Shown: positions 29,009 to 36,762 of the stretch, one piece after another | Layout: every line of letters begins with the position of its first letter | Numbering within the stretch: the first letter of the stretch is position 1 | Origin: Aromatoleum aromaticum EbN1 | Lineage (GTDB): Bacteria; Pseudomonadota; Gammaproteobacteria; Burkholderiales; Rhodocyclaceae | Assembly: GCF_000025965.1 (NCBI RefSeq) | Contig: NC_006513.1 | Coordinates: 434,001-498,000 of the forward strand | Direction of reading: 5' to 3' | DNA length: 64,000 bases | The notes under the pieces: model-generated | The model's database searches: none | What the model was told of the DNA's origin: nothing | The model's input: the letters and a program-made list of their open reading frames with translations, nothing else | Made by a program: the position numbers and the translations under genes

Positions 29009-29293
29009 ATGAACATGCACAACCCCGCCCCGCCCGGCGAATTGCTCGCCGGCTGGCTCGAAGACCTCGACATGAGCGTGACAGCCTTTGCTGCGCACCT
29101 GGGCATCAGCCGCGTGATGCTCTCGCGCATCCTGCACGGGCATGCCGCCATCACCGCCGATATGGACCTGCGATTGTCCGAAGCGCTGGGCACGACGCCG
29201 GGCTACTGGTTGAAGCTGCAAGCGCAGCGCGACCTGTGGGCGGCCGGCGAACGTGCCAAGGAACGGCCGCCGGTGGCGCGCATCGGAGCCTGA
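29009..29293 (+). CDS. higA: HigA/VapI-type XRE antitoxin
   Basis: 94 aa with a helix-turn-helix: MSVTAFAAHLGISRVMLSRILHG within residues 22-60, then TADMDLRLSEALGTTPGYWLKLQ, typical of HigA/VapI. It should neutralise HigB and repress the operon. GAGG lies 8 bases upstream of the ATG. Both partners look intact, unlike the integrase next to them. Confidence 0.93.
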   Translation: MNMHNPAPPGELLAGWLEDLDMSVTAFAAHLGISRVMLSRILHGHAAITADMDLRLSEALGTTPGYWLKLQAQRDLWAAGERAKERPPVARIGA

Positions 29294-29393
29294 CCGAGCA
29301 ATGCCGCGCCTACCTCGACGGAGGGAAAACCGGGACACCTTCACCCGGCTGGCGCGGCACCCAAACGAAGGAGCGCGAGAAGGAGCGCAAGCG

Positions 29394-30329
29394 ATGGACG
29401 ATTTTCAATCGGCATTGAATGCCGCAATAGACACGATGGCAGCCGATATCGATATGGCTTGCAAACGCCGGCTGCGCGACACGAAGTGGAACCTCGCACT
29501 CGAACGCGAACCATGCTTGAAAGGGGCGGTTTCCCTGCGCCGCATTGTTCATGCCCTCGCCCTGCGAGCAGCTGAAAGCGTACAGGAGGGAAGGCCCGAA
29601 TTCAGGCTGCATCCAAACGAGCGATGGCGGTGGAAGTATCACCGCTACCTCGTCGCTGTTGTTCGGCTGAACGCTGCACTCGCTGAGGCAGCGCGAAGAG
29701 GTGGGTTCAGGGTGCGGGATAGCCTTACGCGATTGCCCGCAGACAACATCGAACTGCCGAATACAGAAACAATCCTCCAATGGGAGCGCGCGGCCCTCCC
29801 CGATACGCGAACCCCAGAGAGCAAACGGCGTGCCGCCGAGCTGATGACGACGTTCAATGGCTGGTTACTTTGCGGTGAGCATTTTTCGGCATCGCTCGTC
29901 GTCGATTTGGCGGAATTCTCGGCGTGGGCGGAAGCTGAAGGCATTGTCACCCGTGGCGAAATCGCGGAGAGGCTTTCAGCAATTGAAGATGAGTTCATGG
30001 CGATGCAGGCCATTGCACAGGATTCGCGCATGCCCTCTGAGGACCAGAAGCAGAGCGACCCGCAAGACGACGCCGACGCGCCGACAGAGCATGCCGCACC
30101 TGAAGAGGCTACCCCGCCCGGCCCGCCCCCACTCATCCAAAAATGGCAGGAAAGCGAAATTCTTCGCGTACTGCGCGAGCGTGGCTATGACCCGCAACGC
30201 CTGCCGCGCGGCCCCGCTGGCACCCCCGGTCCAAAGGCCGAAGTGCGCGCCTCGCTTGATATGACTCCGGCAGTGTTCAAAAAAGCATGGGAACGGCTGC
30301 GCTGGTACGGAGACATTGCCGACGCATGA
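29394..30329 (+). CDS. Hypothetical element protein, 311 aa
   Basis: Start at ATG 29394, with AAGGAG 8 bases upstream, rather than the open frame from 29253. N-terminal 225 residues appear alpha-helical (GWLLCGEHFSASLVVDLAEF). A Pro/Glu/Ala/Asp-rich linker (about 230-260) then leads to a C-terminal 50-residue part (SEILRVLRERGYDPQRLP, VRASLDMTPAVFKKAWERLR) like a DNA-binding wing-helix. No family is recognised. It sits between higBA and the regulatory inverted repeats at 30330, so it may act on DNA of the element. Confidence 0.7.
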   Translation: MDDFQSALNAAIDTMAADIDMACKRRLRDTKWNLALEREPCLKGAVSLRRIVHALALRAAESVQEGRPEFRLHPNERWRWKYHRYLVAVVRLNAALAEAARRGGFRVRDSLTRLPADNIELPNTETILQWERAALPDTRTPESKRRAAELMTTFNGWLLCGEHFSASLVVDLAEFSAWAEAEGIVTRGEIAERLSAIEDEFMAMQAIAQDSRMPSEDQKQSDPQDDADAPTEHAAPEEATPPGPPPLIQKWQESEILRVLRERGYDPQRLPRGPAGTPGPKAEVRASLDMTPAVFKKAWERLRWYGDIADA

Positions 30330-30389
30330 CCGCAACCCTACCCCTAATTGGGGTATGGGGGGGCGGTTGCGGGGGATACCGTAGGGGTA
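30330..30389. promoter_or_regulatory. Nested inverted repeats before the replication module
   Basis: CCGCAACC (30330-30337) pairs with GGTTGCGG (30365-30372). Inside is TACCCC-TAATT-GGGGTA (30339-30355), and TAGGGGTA recurs at 30382-30389. This compact palindrome cluster lies just upstream of the HTH gene at 30474. It could be an operator for that protein or an origin-like site; the role is inferred. Confidence 0.5.
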
Positions 30390-30473
30390 AATATCTTTGC
30401 ATTCGCCAACGTTGATTGACCGAGCAATTCCGCAAGGAAATCAACGATGGTTTTCCGAAAGGAGAACCGACGA

Positions 30474-30704
30474 ATGCAAGCCCAAACCATCCCGACCGCA
30501 TGGCGCAATGATGCGCCGCCCGCCCGGACCCTCTCGACCGAGCAGGCCGCCGCCGCCCTGCATATCCGCCCGCAAACCCTGCGCGCCGCCATTTGCCGCG
30601 ATGGGCATTACGCCGGCATCGTCCCGCGTAAATTGCCGTCACGCTTCTTGGCGTGGCCTGCCGCTGAAGTAGCCCGGTTGCTCGATGGGGAGGTGGCAGC
30701 ATGA
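30474..30704 (+). CDS. Small helix-turn-helix protein, 76 aa (AlpA/excisionase-like)
   Basis: Core LSTEQAAAALHIRPQTLRAAICRDGHYAGIVP resembles the winged HTH of AlpA/MerR-like phage regulators, closing with LAWPAAEVARLLDGE. ATG 30474 has AAAGGAG 10 bases upstream; ATG 30447 (MVFRKENRR extension) also has AAGGAA and cannot be excluded. In P4-like elements such proteins control integrase or replication genes. It begins a run of genes linked by 4-base ATGA overlaps. Confidence 0.78.
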   Translation: MQAQTIPTAWRNDAPPARTLSTEQAAAALHIRPQTLRAAICRDGHYAGIVPRKLPSRFLAWPAAEVARLLDGEVAA

Positions 30705-30886
30705 TGCCCGAAGTCCTTTTCCGGCATCCGGACGGCGACGGCTCCGTGACTGTCGCAGGAGCCCGCCTGATAGTCGTCAATGGCGTTGAGGACGCGACCG
30801 CTTCCGTATCCATTGGCCCGGCTGGCCTTCGCGCCCTGGCTGAAAAGCTGCGCGAGATTGCCGACCGCATGGAGGCGTCGAAATGA
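30701..30886 (+). CDS. Hypothetical small protein, 61 aa
   Basis: Overlaps both neighbours by 4 bases (ATGA at start and end), which strongly supports it being translated. Predicted beta strands (GSVTVAGARLIVVNG) are followed by a C-terminal helix (AGLRALAEKLREIADRME). No family is recognised. Confidence 0.7.
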   Translation: MMPEVLFRHPDGDGSVTVAGARLIVVNGVEDATASVSIGPAGLRALAEKLREIADRMEASK

Positions 30887-31320
30887 AAACGCCCGGAACC
30901 CATACCGCAGTCCCGAGCGCCGTCGACAAGCGCCATTCTACCTCCGCCGACCTTTTCCCGGAACTGAACCCGGCATTCCGTGCGCCGATCCTGCCGAAGT
31001 CCGGAACCGTCAAAGCCAAGGCGCTTGCCGCGCTCATCGCCGGCCCGGTGTCGCAGCCGACGTTCCCGCATTCGTGGAGGTTGGCCGCGTATGTCGCCGA
31101 ATTGATCGATGACGGATGGGTGGTTCTGTCCAAGGACATCGCCTTTCACGGTCGCGTCATTGCGGAATACCGGATCGATCCGCAAGACCCGGCGACCCGT
31201 GCAGGCCTCGCAGCGATGACACAACGCGGATTCATTGCGCCGCATCTGCTGGGCTTGCTGGCGGTATCCGCGCCCGCTGTGGCCGCGCTGGTGGCGATTG
31301 TGTGGGGGTGGCTGGCATGA
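30883..31320 (+). CDS. Hypothetical protein with C-terminal membrane segment, 145 aa
   Basis: The middle (about 38-100) reads like a winged helix: AKALAALIAGPVSQPTFPHSWR then LIDDGWVVLSKDIAFHGRVIAEYRID, as in phage DNA-binding proteins. The last 25 residues (LLGLLAVSAPAVAALVAIVW) form one hydrophobic span. A DNA-binding domain tethered to the membrane is unusual, though the tail could be a buried helix. ATGA overlaps on both sides. Confidence 0.7.
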   Translation: MKTPGTHTAVPSAVDKRHSTSADLFPELNPAFRAPILPKSGTVKAKALAALIAGPVSQPTFPHSWRLAAYVAELIDDGWVVLSKDIAFHGRVIAEYRIDPQDPATRAGLAAMTQRGFIAPHLLGLLAVSAPAVAALVAIVWGWLA

Positions 31321-31889
31321 GCAAGATCACGCCGCCCTTGCGCCTGCTGGTGGATATTCCGGCGTGGCAGCGCGAAGTGTTCAACATGCCCAACCCCGCC
31401 GCCGCATGTGGTGCACTGCTGTTGCTCAAGATGCACTTGTGGAGGGTTGGCCCCATCCCCGACGACAACCACACACTGACACGCATCACCGGCACGACGC
31501 CGGCCGAGTGGAAGAAGCTGCGTCGGGATATCGAGCCGCTGTTCATCGTGATGCACGGCGAATGGCAGCGCGAGGACTGGAACGACGAACTGGAACAGGC
31601 CTACCACGCCGTCAATCGAGCCTCGCAGGCCGGCAAGAAGGCCAACGCAGCACGATGGGGACAGTGCAAAAAGGTATCCGAATCGGAGTCCGAATCGGAT
31701 CGCAATCGGAGTCCGAATCGGATCCCGGATCGGATCCTAAATAATAAAGAGAACCGCAACGGCCAAAAACCAACCCCCCAAGCCCAAAAACCAAAGGCCC
31801 GGGCCAAGGCAAGCAAGTTTGTTTCGGGCGACTTCGAGGACGATGTTCGGATCGCGGAACGTGACCTTGGGATCGGGGGTGAGGTATGA
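31317..31889 (+). CDS. DUF1376 domain protein, putative replication initiator, 190 aa
   Basis: Residues 8-105 match DUF1376 (AAACGALLLLKMHLWRVGPI, PDDNHTLTRITGTTPAEWKK, LFIVMHGEWQREDWNDEL). These phage proteins usually sit beside helicase loaders or primases and are thought to act in replication initiation. After it lies a Ser/Glu/Arg repeat (about 120-140) encoded by 21-bp direct repeats at 31681 and 31704, then a Lys/Gln/Pro linker. The start overlaps the previous stop (ATGA) and the stop overlaps the helicase start. Confidence 0.8.
   Translation: MSKITPPLRLLVDIPAWQREVFNMPNPAAACGALLLLKMHLWRVGPIPDDNHTLTRITGTTPAEWKKLRRDIEPLFIVMHGEWQREDWNDELEQAYHAVNRASQAGKKANAARWGQCKKVSESESESDRNRSPNRIPDRILNNKENRNGQKPTPQAQKPKARAKASKFVSGDFEDDVRIAERDLGIGGEV
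31681..31724. repeat. 21-bp direct repeat, 23-bp period
   Basis: AATCGGAGTCCGAATCGGATC occurs twice (31681-31701 and 31704-31724). The period of 23 is not a multiple of three, so the copies are read in different frames; pressure on the DNA rather than the protein is suggested. GGATCGGATCC follows directly. Confidence 0.85.
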
Positions 31890-33418
31890 GCGCCCCGACC
31901 CAGCTTCGCCCGTATCAGGAAAGGGCGCTTCACGAGACACGCTCTGCCCTGGCCCGGGGGGCTAGGCGGGTGGCACTCTACCTGCCGACCGGTGGAGGCA
32001 AGACGGTTTCAGCCGAGGCCATGATTCGCGGAGCCGTCGCCAAGGGAAAGCGCGTGCTGTTCCTCGCCAACAGGAAGCAACTGGTGGCGCAGGCCTCCGC
32101 GCACCTGACCCGCGCCGGCATCGCGCATGGCATCCTGCAAGGCGAGAACACCCGCCATCTTCACGCCCCTGTGCTGGTGGGCAGCATCGACACCGTCCGC
32201 GCCCGAAACTACATCTTCGATGACGTGGCGCTGCTCATCGTCGACGAGGCGCACGCGGTCGCAGGATCGAAGAAATACCGTGACCTGCTGTTCCGCTACA
32301 ACCGCGTCCCCGTCATCGGTCTGTCTGCTACGCCCTTCGCGCCGGGCTTGGGCAAGCACTACGACGAACTCCGGGGGCCGCTGTTCGAGGAGCTTGTCAT
32401 CGGCGCGACGATCCGCGAACTGATTGACTTGGGCAACCTCGTCGATTGCGACGTGTTCGCACCGGCCGACCCGGATCTTTCCGGCGTGCGGACACAGCGC
32501 GGCATCGGTGGCGAACTCGACTACAGCGAGACGCAACTCGCGGAAGCGGTCGATAAGCCGCAACTCATCGGCGACATCGTGCAGCATTGGTTCAAGCTGG
32601 CGCGCGGGAAACAGACCGTGGTGTTCGCTACGAGCATCGCGCACTCGCAGCACATCGTCACCGAGTTCGTCCGGGCCGGCATCGCCGCCGCGCATATCGA
32701 CTATCACTTCGACGACGACGAACGCGCCGCCGTGCTCGATCGCTTTGCGCGCGGTGAAACCATGATCCTGGCGAACGTGGGATTGTTGGCCGAAGGCTGG
32801 GACTGCCCGGCGACCGAGTGCATGATCCTCGCCCGCCCGACGAAGAGCCTGATTCGCTACATTCAAATGGTGGGCCGCGTGCTCAGGCCGCATCCGGGCA
32901 AGGAACGCGCCGTGCTGCTGGATCACAGCGGGACCGTGCTGCGACTCGGGTTTGCGACCGACGAGCTACCCCTCGAACTCGACGACGGCAAGGCGAACGC
33001 ATCCACCCGCAAGAAGGAGGAGCGCAAGCCGTCCGAGCCGAAAGCCTGCCCGAGCTGCAAGTTCGTCCGCCCGGCCGGCGTGCATGCCTGCCCGTCCTGC
33101 GGATTCGCGCCGCAGCGCCTGAACGATGTGGAGATCGCTGACGGCGAACTCGTGAAGATCGATCGCAAGGTCAAGAAGCCGGCGACCCCGGACCGCAAGC
33201 AGCACGTCTATTCGCAACTGCTGCACATCTGCCGCAAGAAAGGGCACAAGCCCGGATGGACTGCGAACCAGTACAAGAAAATGTTCGGCGTGTGGCCGCG
33301 CGGACTGCGGGACGTGACCGCAACGCCGACGCCCGAAATCGAAGGCTGGCTGAAGTCGCAGCGCATCGCCTACCTCAAGAGCCGCGAGAAGGCGCAGGAG
33401 GGCCGCGCGAATGTCTGA
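31886..33418 (+). CDS. SF2 DEAD/DEAH-box helicase, 510 aa
   Basis: Motif I PTGGGKTV, motif II VDEAH, motif III LSATPF, motif VI QMVGRVLRPH define a ResIII/UvrB-type superfamily 2 helicase with both RecA-like lobes (about 5-170 and 215-360). A C4 zinc ribbon CPSCKFVRPAGVHACPSC lies at about 385-405, and a basic C-terminus follows. In such elements it unwinds DNA at replication start. The start overlaps the DUF1376 gene by 4 bases and the end overlaps the primase gene by 8, so the three form one module. Confidence 0.92.
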   Translation: MSAPTQLRPYQERALHETRSALARGARRVALYLPTGGGKTVSAEAMIRGAVAKGKRVLFLANRKQLVAQASAHLTRAGIAHGILQGENTRHLHAPVLVGSIDTVRARNYIFDDVALLIVDEAHAVAGSKKYRDLLFRYNRVPVIGLSATPFAPGLGKHYDELRGPLFEELVIGATIRELIDLGNLVDCDVFAPADPDLSGVRTQRGIGGELDYSETQLAEAVDKPQLIGDIVQHWFKLARGKQTVVFATSIAHSQHIVTEFVRAGIAAAHIDYHFDDDERAAVLDRFARGETMILANVGLLAEGWDCPATECMILARPTKSLIRYIQMVGRVLRPHPGKERAVLLDHSGTVLRLGFATDELPLELDDGKANASTRKKEERKPSEPKACPSCKFVRPAGVHACPSCGFAPQRLNDVEIADGELVKIDRKVKKPATPDRKQHVYSQLLHICRKKGHKPGWTANQYKKMFGVWPRGLRDVTATPTPEIEGWLKSQRIAYLKSREKAQEGRANV

Positions 33419-34355
33419 GAGACTGGACGTGCGCCAGATCGCAAAAGGTCGGTGGCGCGGCATCCTGCTGGGGCTGGGGCTCGACGAGCGCACCTTGAGC
33501 GGCAAGCACACCGCCTGCCCCCTGTGCGGAGGCAAGGATCGCTTTCGCTTCGACGACAAGGATGGGCGCGGGACTTACTTCTGCTCAGGCTGCCGGCCCG
33601 GTGATGGCGTCCATCTTGCGATGGGCATCACCGGCCTGTCGTTCAGGGAAGCCGCGCAGCGCATCGAGCAGCTTGCAGGCGTGGTGCATCCCGTCACCCG
33701 CACCCCCGAGCGCAGCGACGACGACAAGCTCGACGCCCTACGCCGGGTGTTCCGCGAGTCGAAGCCCATCGAACGAGGCGATGAAGCGCATCGCTACTTG
33801 GCTGGGAGGGGGTTGGCGCTGTACGACCTGCCCGAGTCCATCCGCCTGCATCCCGGCATGCAATATCGGGACGACGAAACGAGCGGCATGTTCCCGGCGA
33901 TGGTGTCGCTCGTGACCGGGCCGGACGGGAAAGCGCGCAGCTTGCATCGGACATACCTCAAGGACGCACGGAAAGCGCCCGTGGCGGCTCCGAAGAAGCT
34001 GATGCAGGGGTTACCCCTTGCCGGCGCTGCGATCCGCTTGACGCCCGTTTCCGAAGTGCTGGGCATTGCCGAAGGCATCGAGACTGCGCTTGCCGCATCC
34101 GAGCTGTTCGAGGTGCCCACATGGTCCTGCATCAGCACTGCCGGCATCGAGAGCTTCGAGCCGCCGGAAGGTGTCCGGGAAATCGTCATCTTCGCGGACC
34201 ACGACGCCAACTTCGCCGGCCAGAAAGCCGCCTATGCCGCCGCGCACCGTCTGAAGATCCGTGGCTTCGAGGTGAAAGCGTGCATCCCGCCGAGCGTGGG
34301 CGACTGGCTCGACGAACTGAATCGCCGCAAGCGGAAAATTCAGAATGGGATCTGA
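33411..34355 (+). CDS. Zinc-binding/Toprim primase, 314 aa
   Basis: The N-terminal zinc ribbon (CPLCGGKDRFRFDD to YFCSGC, about 35-61) matches the P4 alpha/phage primase type. The Toprim domain (about 215-300) has the conserved Glu in GIAEGIETALAAS and acidic pair in VIFADHDANFAGQKAA. It should make RNA primers for the element. It lacks the fused helicase of P4 alpha, which is instead the separate gene just upstream. Overlap of 8 bases implies coupled translation. Confidence 0.9.
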   Translation: MSERLDVRQIAKGRWRGILLGLGLDERTLSGKHTACPLCGGKDRFRFDDKDGRGTYFCSGCRPGDGVHLAMGITGLSFREAAQRIEQLAGVVHPVTRTPERSDDDKLDALRRVFRESKPIERGDEAHRYLAGRGLALYDLPESIRLHPGMQYRDDETSGMFPAMVSLVTGPDGKARSLHRTYLKDARKAPVAAPKKLMQGLPLAGAAIRLTPVSEVLGIAEGIETALAASELFEVPTWSCISTAGIESFEPPEGVREIVIFADHDANFAGQKAAYAAAHRLKIRGFEVKACIPPSVGDWLDELNRRKRKIQNGI

Positions 34356-34617
34356 CACGCATGACGACATCTAAGCCAGCCGGCCGGACACGGGTAGGGG
34401 GCATCGAAGGTCTGGACCCCCTCAAGGCGGGAAACCGCTCGGTTTCGCACGCGCGGAAAAAATCCCGGTTTTCAAAAAGGATTCAAATCGGGAGGGGGCG
34501 GGCAAAAAGGCTGGCACTTCGCCCCCGGTCACCACCTAGTTCCAGCCGTGCAAGTCCTAACCCGGAAAAACCAGTCGTGCGCGACACCCGCTCGCGCGCA
34601 GGAGAGAGAACAACATC
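34356..34617. other. Spacer after the primase with a doubtful frame
   Basis: A 97-codon frame from ATG 34361 to 34654 (MTTSKPAGRTRVGG...) is highly basic and Ser/Arg-rich, lacks a good ribosome-binding site and overlaps the next gene. I do not call it. GGAGAG at 34601-34606 is the likely ribosome site for the next gene. Confidence 0.4.
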
Positions 34618-34878
34618 ATGCAGACCTACCCAAGAAGCATCAAAACCGCTCTGAACCGCCGCGCGCATGCCGAAGGGCTCGCATATGAAGAAGCCGTCAA
34701 AAGCCGCCTGCTGGCCGAACTGGAGCGTTTGAAGGCCAATGGCGCGACGCCGGCGGAACTTGTCGCCTATCTGGAGGGCGAGCATCCGGCAACTGAGGGG
34801 AGCGGCCCGCCGTTCCCGGCTGACGCGCTTCGTCCGTTCCCGGTTGGCGAGCTTCGTCCGTGGGGGCTGACGCGCTGA
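34618..34878 (+). CDS. Hypothetical element protein, 86 aa, with repeat-generated tail
   Basis: Residues 1-55 form a helical domain (IKTALNRRAHAEGLAYEEAV, KSRLLAELERLKANG). The tail from about residue 63 is built from a three-copy 24-bp repeat (34810-34881) reading PFPADALR/PFPVGELR/PWG, so the original C-terminus may have been replaced. The stop lies inside the third copy. No family recognised. Confidence 0.6.
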   Translation: MQTYPRSIKTALNRRAHAEGLAYEEAVKSRLLAELERLKANGATPAELVAYLEGEHPATEGSGPPFPADALRPFPVGELRPWGLTR

Positions 34879-34881
34879 AAG
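34810..34881. repeat. Three tandem 24-bp repeats
   Basis: Copies begin CCGTTCCCGGCTGACGCGCT (34810), CCGTTCCCGGTTGGCGAGCT (34834) and CCGTGGGGGCTGACGCGCTG (34858). They join the 86-aa gene to the ParB-like remnant and may mark a recombination point. Confidence 0.8.
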
Positions 34882-35342
34882 TCGAGCGCGACGAGAACGA
34901 CCAGAGGAAGGAGCCGACCGTCAGCGAGAAGGTCGCGCTGGCGGAGGCGATTGCGGAGCGGTTGCAGGGGCGGCAGGGGCGCCCGGAAAAAGGTGGAAAT
35001 ATTTCCACCATTTCCGACGACGCAGGCAAGACCCGCGACATCGCCGCGAAGAAATCCGGCCTTGGCTCCGGCAAGACGTGCTCGACTCCGGGCGCGTGTA
35101 ATACAACACAGCGTACAGCGTACAAAGTACAGCCCGGCCGGGAGCACGATTCACCCCGACGAGCGCGTTCAGCCCGGCAAAGAGGTCATTTCGCCACGAG
35201 AGGCGACAGACAGGCCGGCCAGACCCGCGACATCGCCCTGCGCAAAGCCGGCCCCTGCATCCCCCGGAAAACCGCCCCATTTCGCGGTCATGCGCAGCGA
35301 TGGAACCGGCCGGTAACGGGCCCTGAACGCATGGACTTCTGA
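34860..35342 (+). pseudogene. ParB-like protein remnant
   Basis: The segment VERDENDQRKEPTVSEKVAL followed by AEAIAERLQGRQGRP and GKTRDIAAKKSGLGSGKT resembles the region after the nuclease domain in phage/plasmid ParB-like proteins. The ParB core before it is missing, and after GSGKT the frame loses the expected helix. A second partial copy TRDIALRKAG appears about 200 bases later. It is best read as a gene truncated at both ends and partly duplicated. The start codon is uncertain. Confidence 0.5.
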
Positions 35343-35358
35343 CCCGCCCCCATCCCCG

Positions 35359-35387
35359 ACCCGGCCGCGCGCCGGGTTTTCCGTTTG
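35359..35387 (+). terminator. Terminator closing the element
   Basis: ACCCGGC (35359-35365)/GCCGGGT (35371-35377) with a 5-base loop, then TTTTCCGTTT. It lies 16 bases after the last open frame and before attR. Confidence 0.75.
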
Positions 35388-35399
35388 TGGGGCTCGCCC

Positions 35400-35437
35400 G
35401 GCTACACCTGCCGGAATTGGCTACACCGTGGCTACAC
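35400..35437. repeat. GGCTACAC arm-type repeats, right
   Basis: Copies at 35400, 35419 and 35430; the last two are 11 bp apart exactly like 28357/28368 at the left end. The cluster ends 6 bases before attR. Confidence 0.75.
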
Positions 35438-35442
35438 GACGA

Positions 35443-35570
<128 letters not shown>

Positions 35571-35693
35571 AAGGCGGCGAAATATACATCAGGTAGGCGC
35601 AGGGTTCAACTGTTGCGTCGCATGAAAGAGCTGTACTCGTCCGCGGCAAAACGCACTGCAGGCATGCGGCTGCCTTCCTGTCGCCGGCACCTC

Positions 35694-36593
35694 TCAAGCC
35701 TGCTGCCAGTAGTCCGGGCGGCCGTAATGATTTTTCAGGTGATCGATGAAGAGCCGGACGCGCAGCGCGAGATGCTTGCGCTGCGGAAAGACGGCGTAGA
35801 TGCCCGTGGTCGGCGCGGCGAACGTATCCAGCACGGACACCAGACGCCCGGCGCGCAAGTCGGCGTCTACCTCCCACAGCGAGCGCCATGCGAGGCCGTG
35901 ACCGGCAAGCGCCCACTCGTGCAGCACTGCGCCATCGTTGCATTCGAACCGGCCGCCGACCTTGAGCGTGATCGTCTCGCCGTCCTCGTCGCGGAACAAC
36001 CAGCCCCGCTGCTGGCCGAGCGACAGGCACTTGTGGCCGGAGAGATCCTGCGGCACCACTGGTGTGCCGAAGCGCGCGAGATAAGCCGGGCTCGCGACGA
36101 CCACGCGGCGATTCTCGGCGAGCCGGATCGACACCAGGCTCGAATCGGGAAGCTCGCCGATGCGAATCGCGCAGTCGATGCCTTCGTTGACGAGATCGAC
36201 GACGCGATCGCTCAGATCCATCATGCATGACACTTCGGGGTTCATTTCGAGGAAATCCTGCATCAGCGGTGCGACGTGGATACGACCGAAGCCGGCGGGC
36301 GCCGACACCCGGATATGCCCGCTCGCCTTGACCCCGCCGAGGCTGACCGACGCTTCGGCATTCGCCAGATCGTGGAGGATGCGCTGGCAATCCTCGAGGA
36401 ACGCAGCGCCTTCGAAAGTCAGCGCGATGCTGCGCGTCGTGCGCGTCAGCAGCTTGACCCCCAGGCGCTGTTCCAGCGCATCCAGACGCCGTCCGATGAT
36501 GGCCGGCGTGACGCCCTCGGCCCGCGCCGCGGCCGAGAGGCTGCCGCGGCTCGCGACGCTGACAAAACTCTCGACCTGTTTAAATGTGTCCAT
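35694..36593 (-). CDS. LysR-family transcriptional regulator
   Basis: 299 aa. The N-terminal winged HTH (SLSAAARAEGVTPAIIGRRLDALEQRLG, about 18-45, quoted here in parts: SLSAAARAEGVTP and LDALEQRLGVKLL) leads to a type 2 periplasmic-binding effector domain (about 90-295). It is divergent from the haloacid dehalogenase gene with a 169-bp shared region, so it likely controls that gene and the exporter behind it; LysR proteins usually regulate the divergent neighbour. The inducer is unknown. Confidence 0.93.
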   Translation of the reverse strand: MDTFKQVESFVSVASRGSLSAAARAEGVTPAIIGRRLDALEQRLGVKLLTRTTRSIALTFEGAAFLEDCQRILHDLANAEASVSLGGVKASGHIRVSAPAGFGRIHVAPLMQDFLEMNPEVSCMMDLSDRVVDLVNEGIDCAIRIGELPDSSLVSIRLAENRRVVVASPAYLARFGTPVVPQDLSGHKCLSLGQQRGWLFRDEDGETITLKVGGRFECNDGAVLHEWALAGHGLAWRSLWEVDADLRAGRLVSVLDTFAAPTTGIYAVFPQRKHLALRVRLFIDHLKNHYGRPDYWQQA

Positions 36594-36762
36594 TTTGTAC
36601 TGAAAGTAACAGATAAATTGACTAATGCATGTCTTCTATCGCGCGCATGATACCAATACACTCCTCCTAAACTTCGGGGTGGAGAACACGCTGCCCGATA
36701 ATCGAGATGCCTTCGGCAGGGTTGCTGGTCGCAAAGGCGCACAAACCGAAATTCCGACGACG

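Larger units (their letters stand above)
28240..35442 (+). mobile_element. tRNA-Thr-integrated element, satellite-like, partly decayed
   Basis: The element lies between two ~100-bp direct repeats of the tRNA-Thr(CGT) 3' region. It carries, left to right, arm-type repeats, an integrase stump, HigBA, a 311-aa unknown, an HTH protein, two small unknowns, a DUF1376 protein, a helicase, a zinc/Toprim primase, and decayed right-end genes. No capsid, portal or packaging gene is present. The layout resembles P4/PICI-type satellites or replicative islands. With only 84 codons of integrase it probably cannot excise by itself. Confidence 0.88.

Noticed and set aside
31681..31737. CRISPR or phase-variation repeat tract
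   Set aside because: Two copies only, no unique spacers, and repeats are coding; an iteron-like reading is better supported.
34361..34654. 97-codon frame after the primase gene
   Set aside because: No ribosome site, extreme Arg/Ser content and overlap with a better-supported gene.
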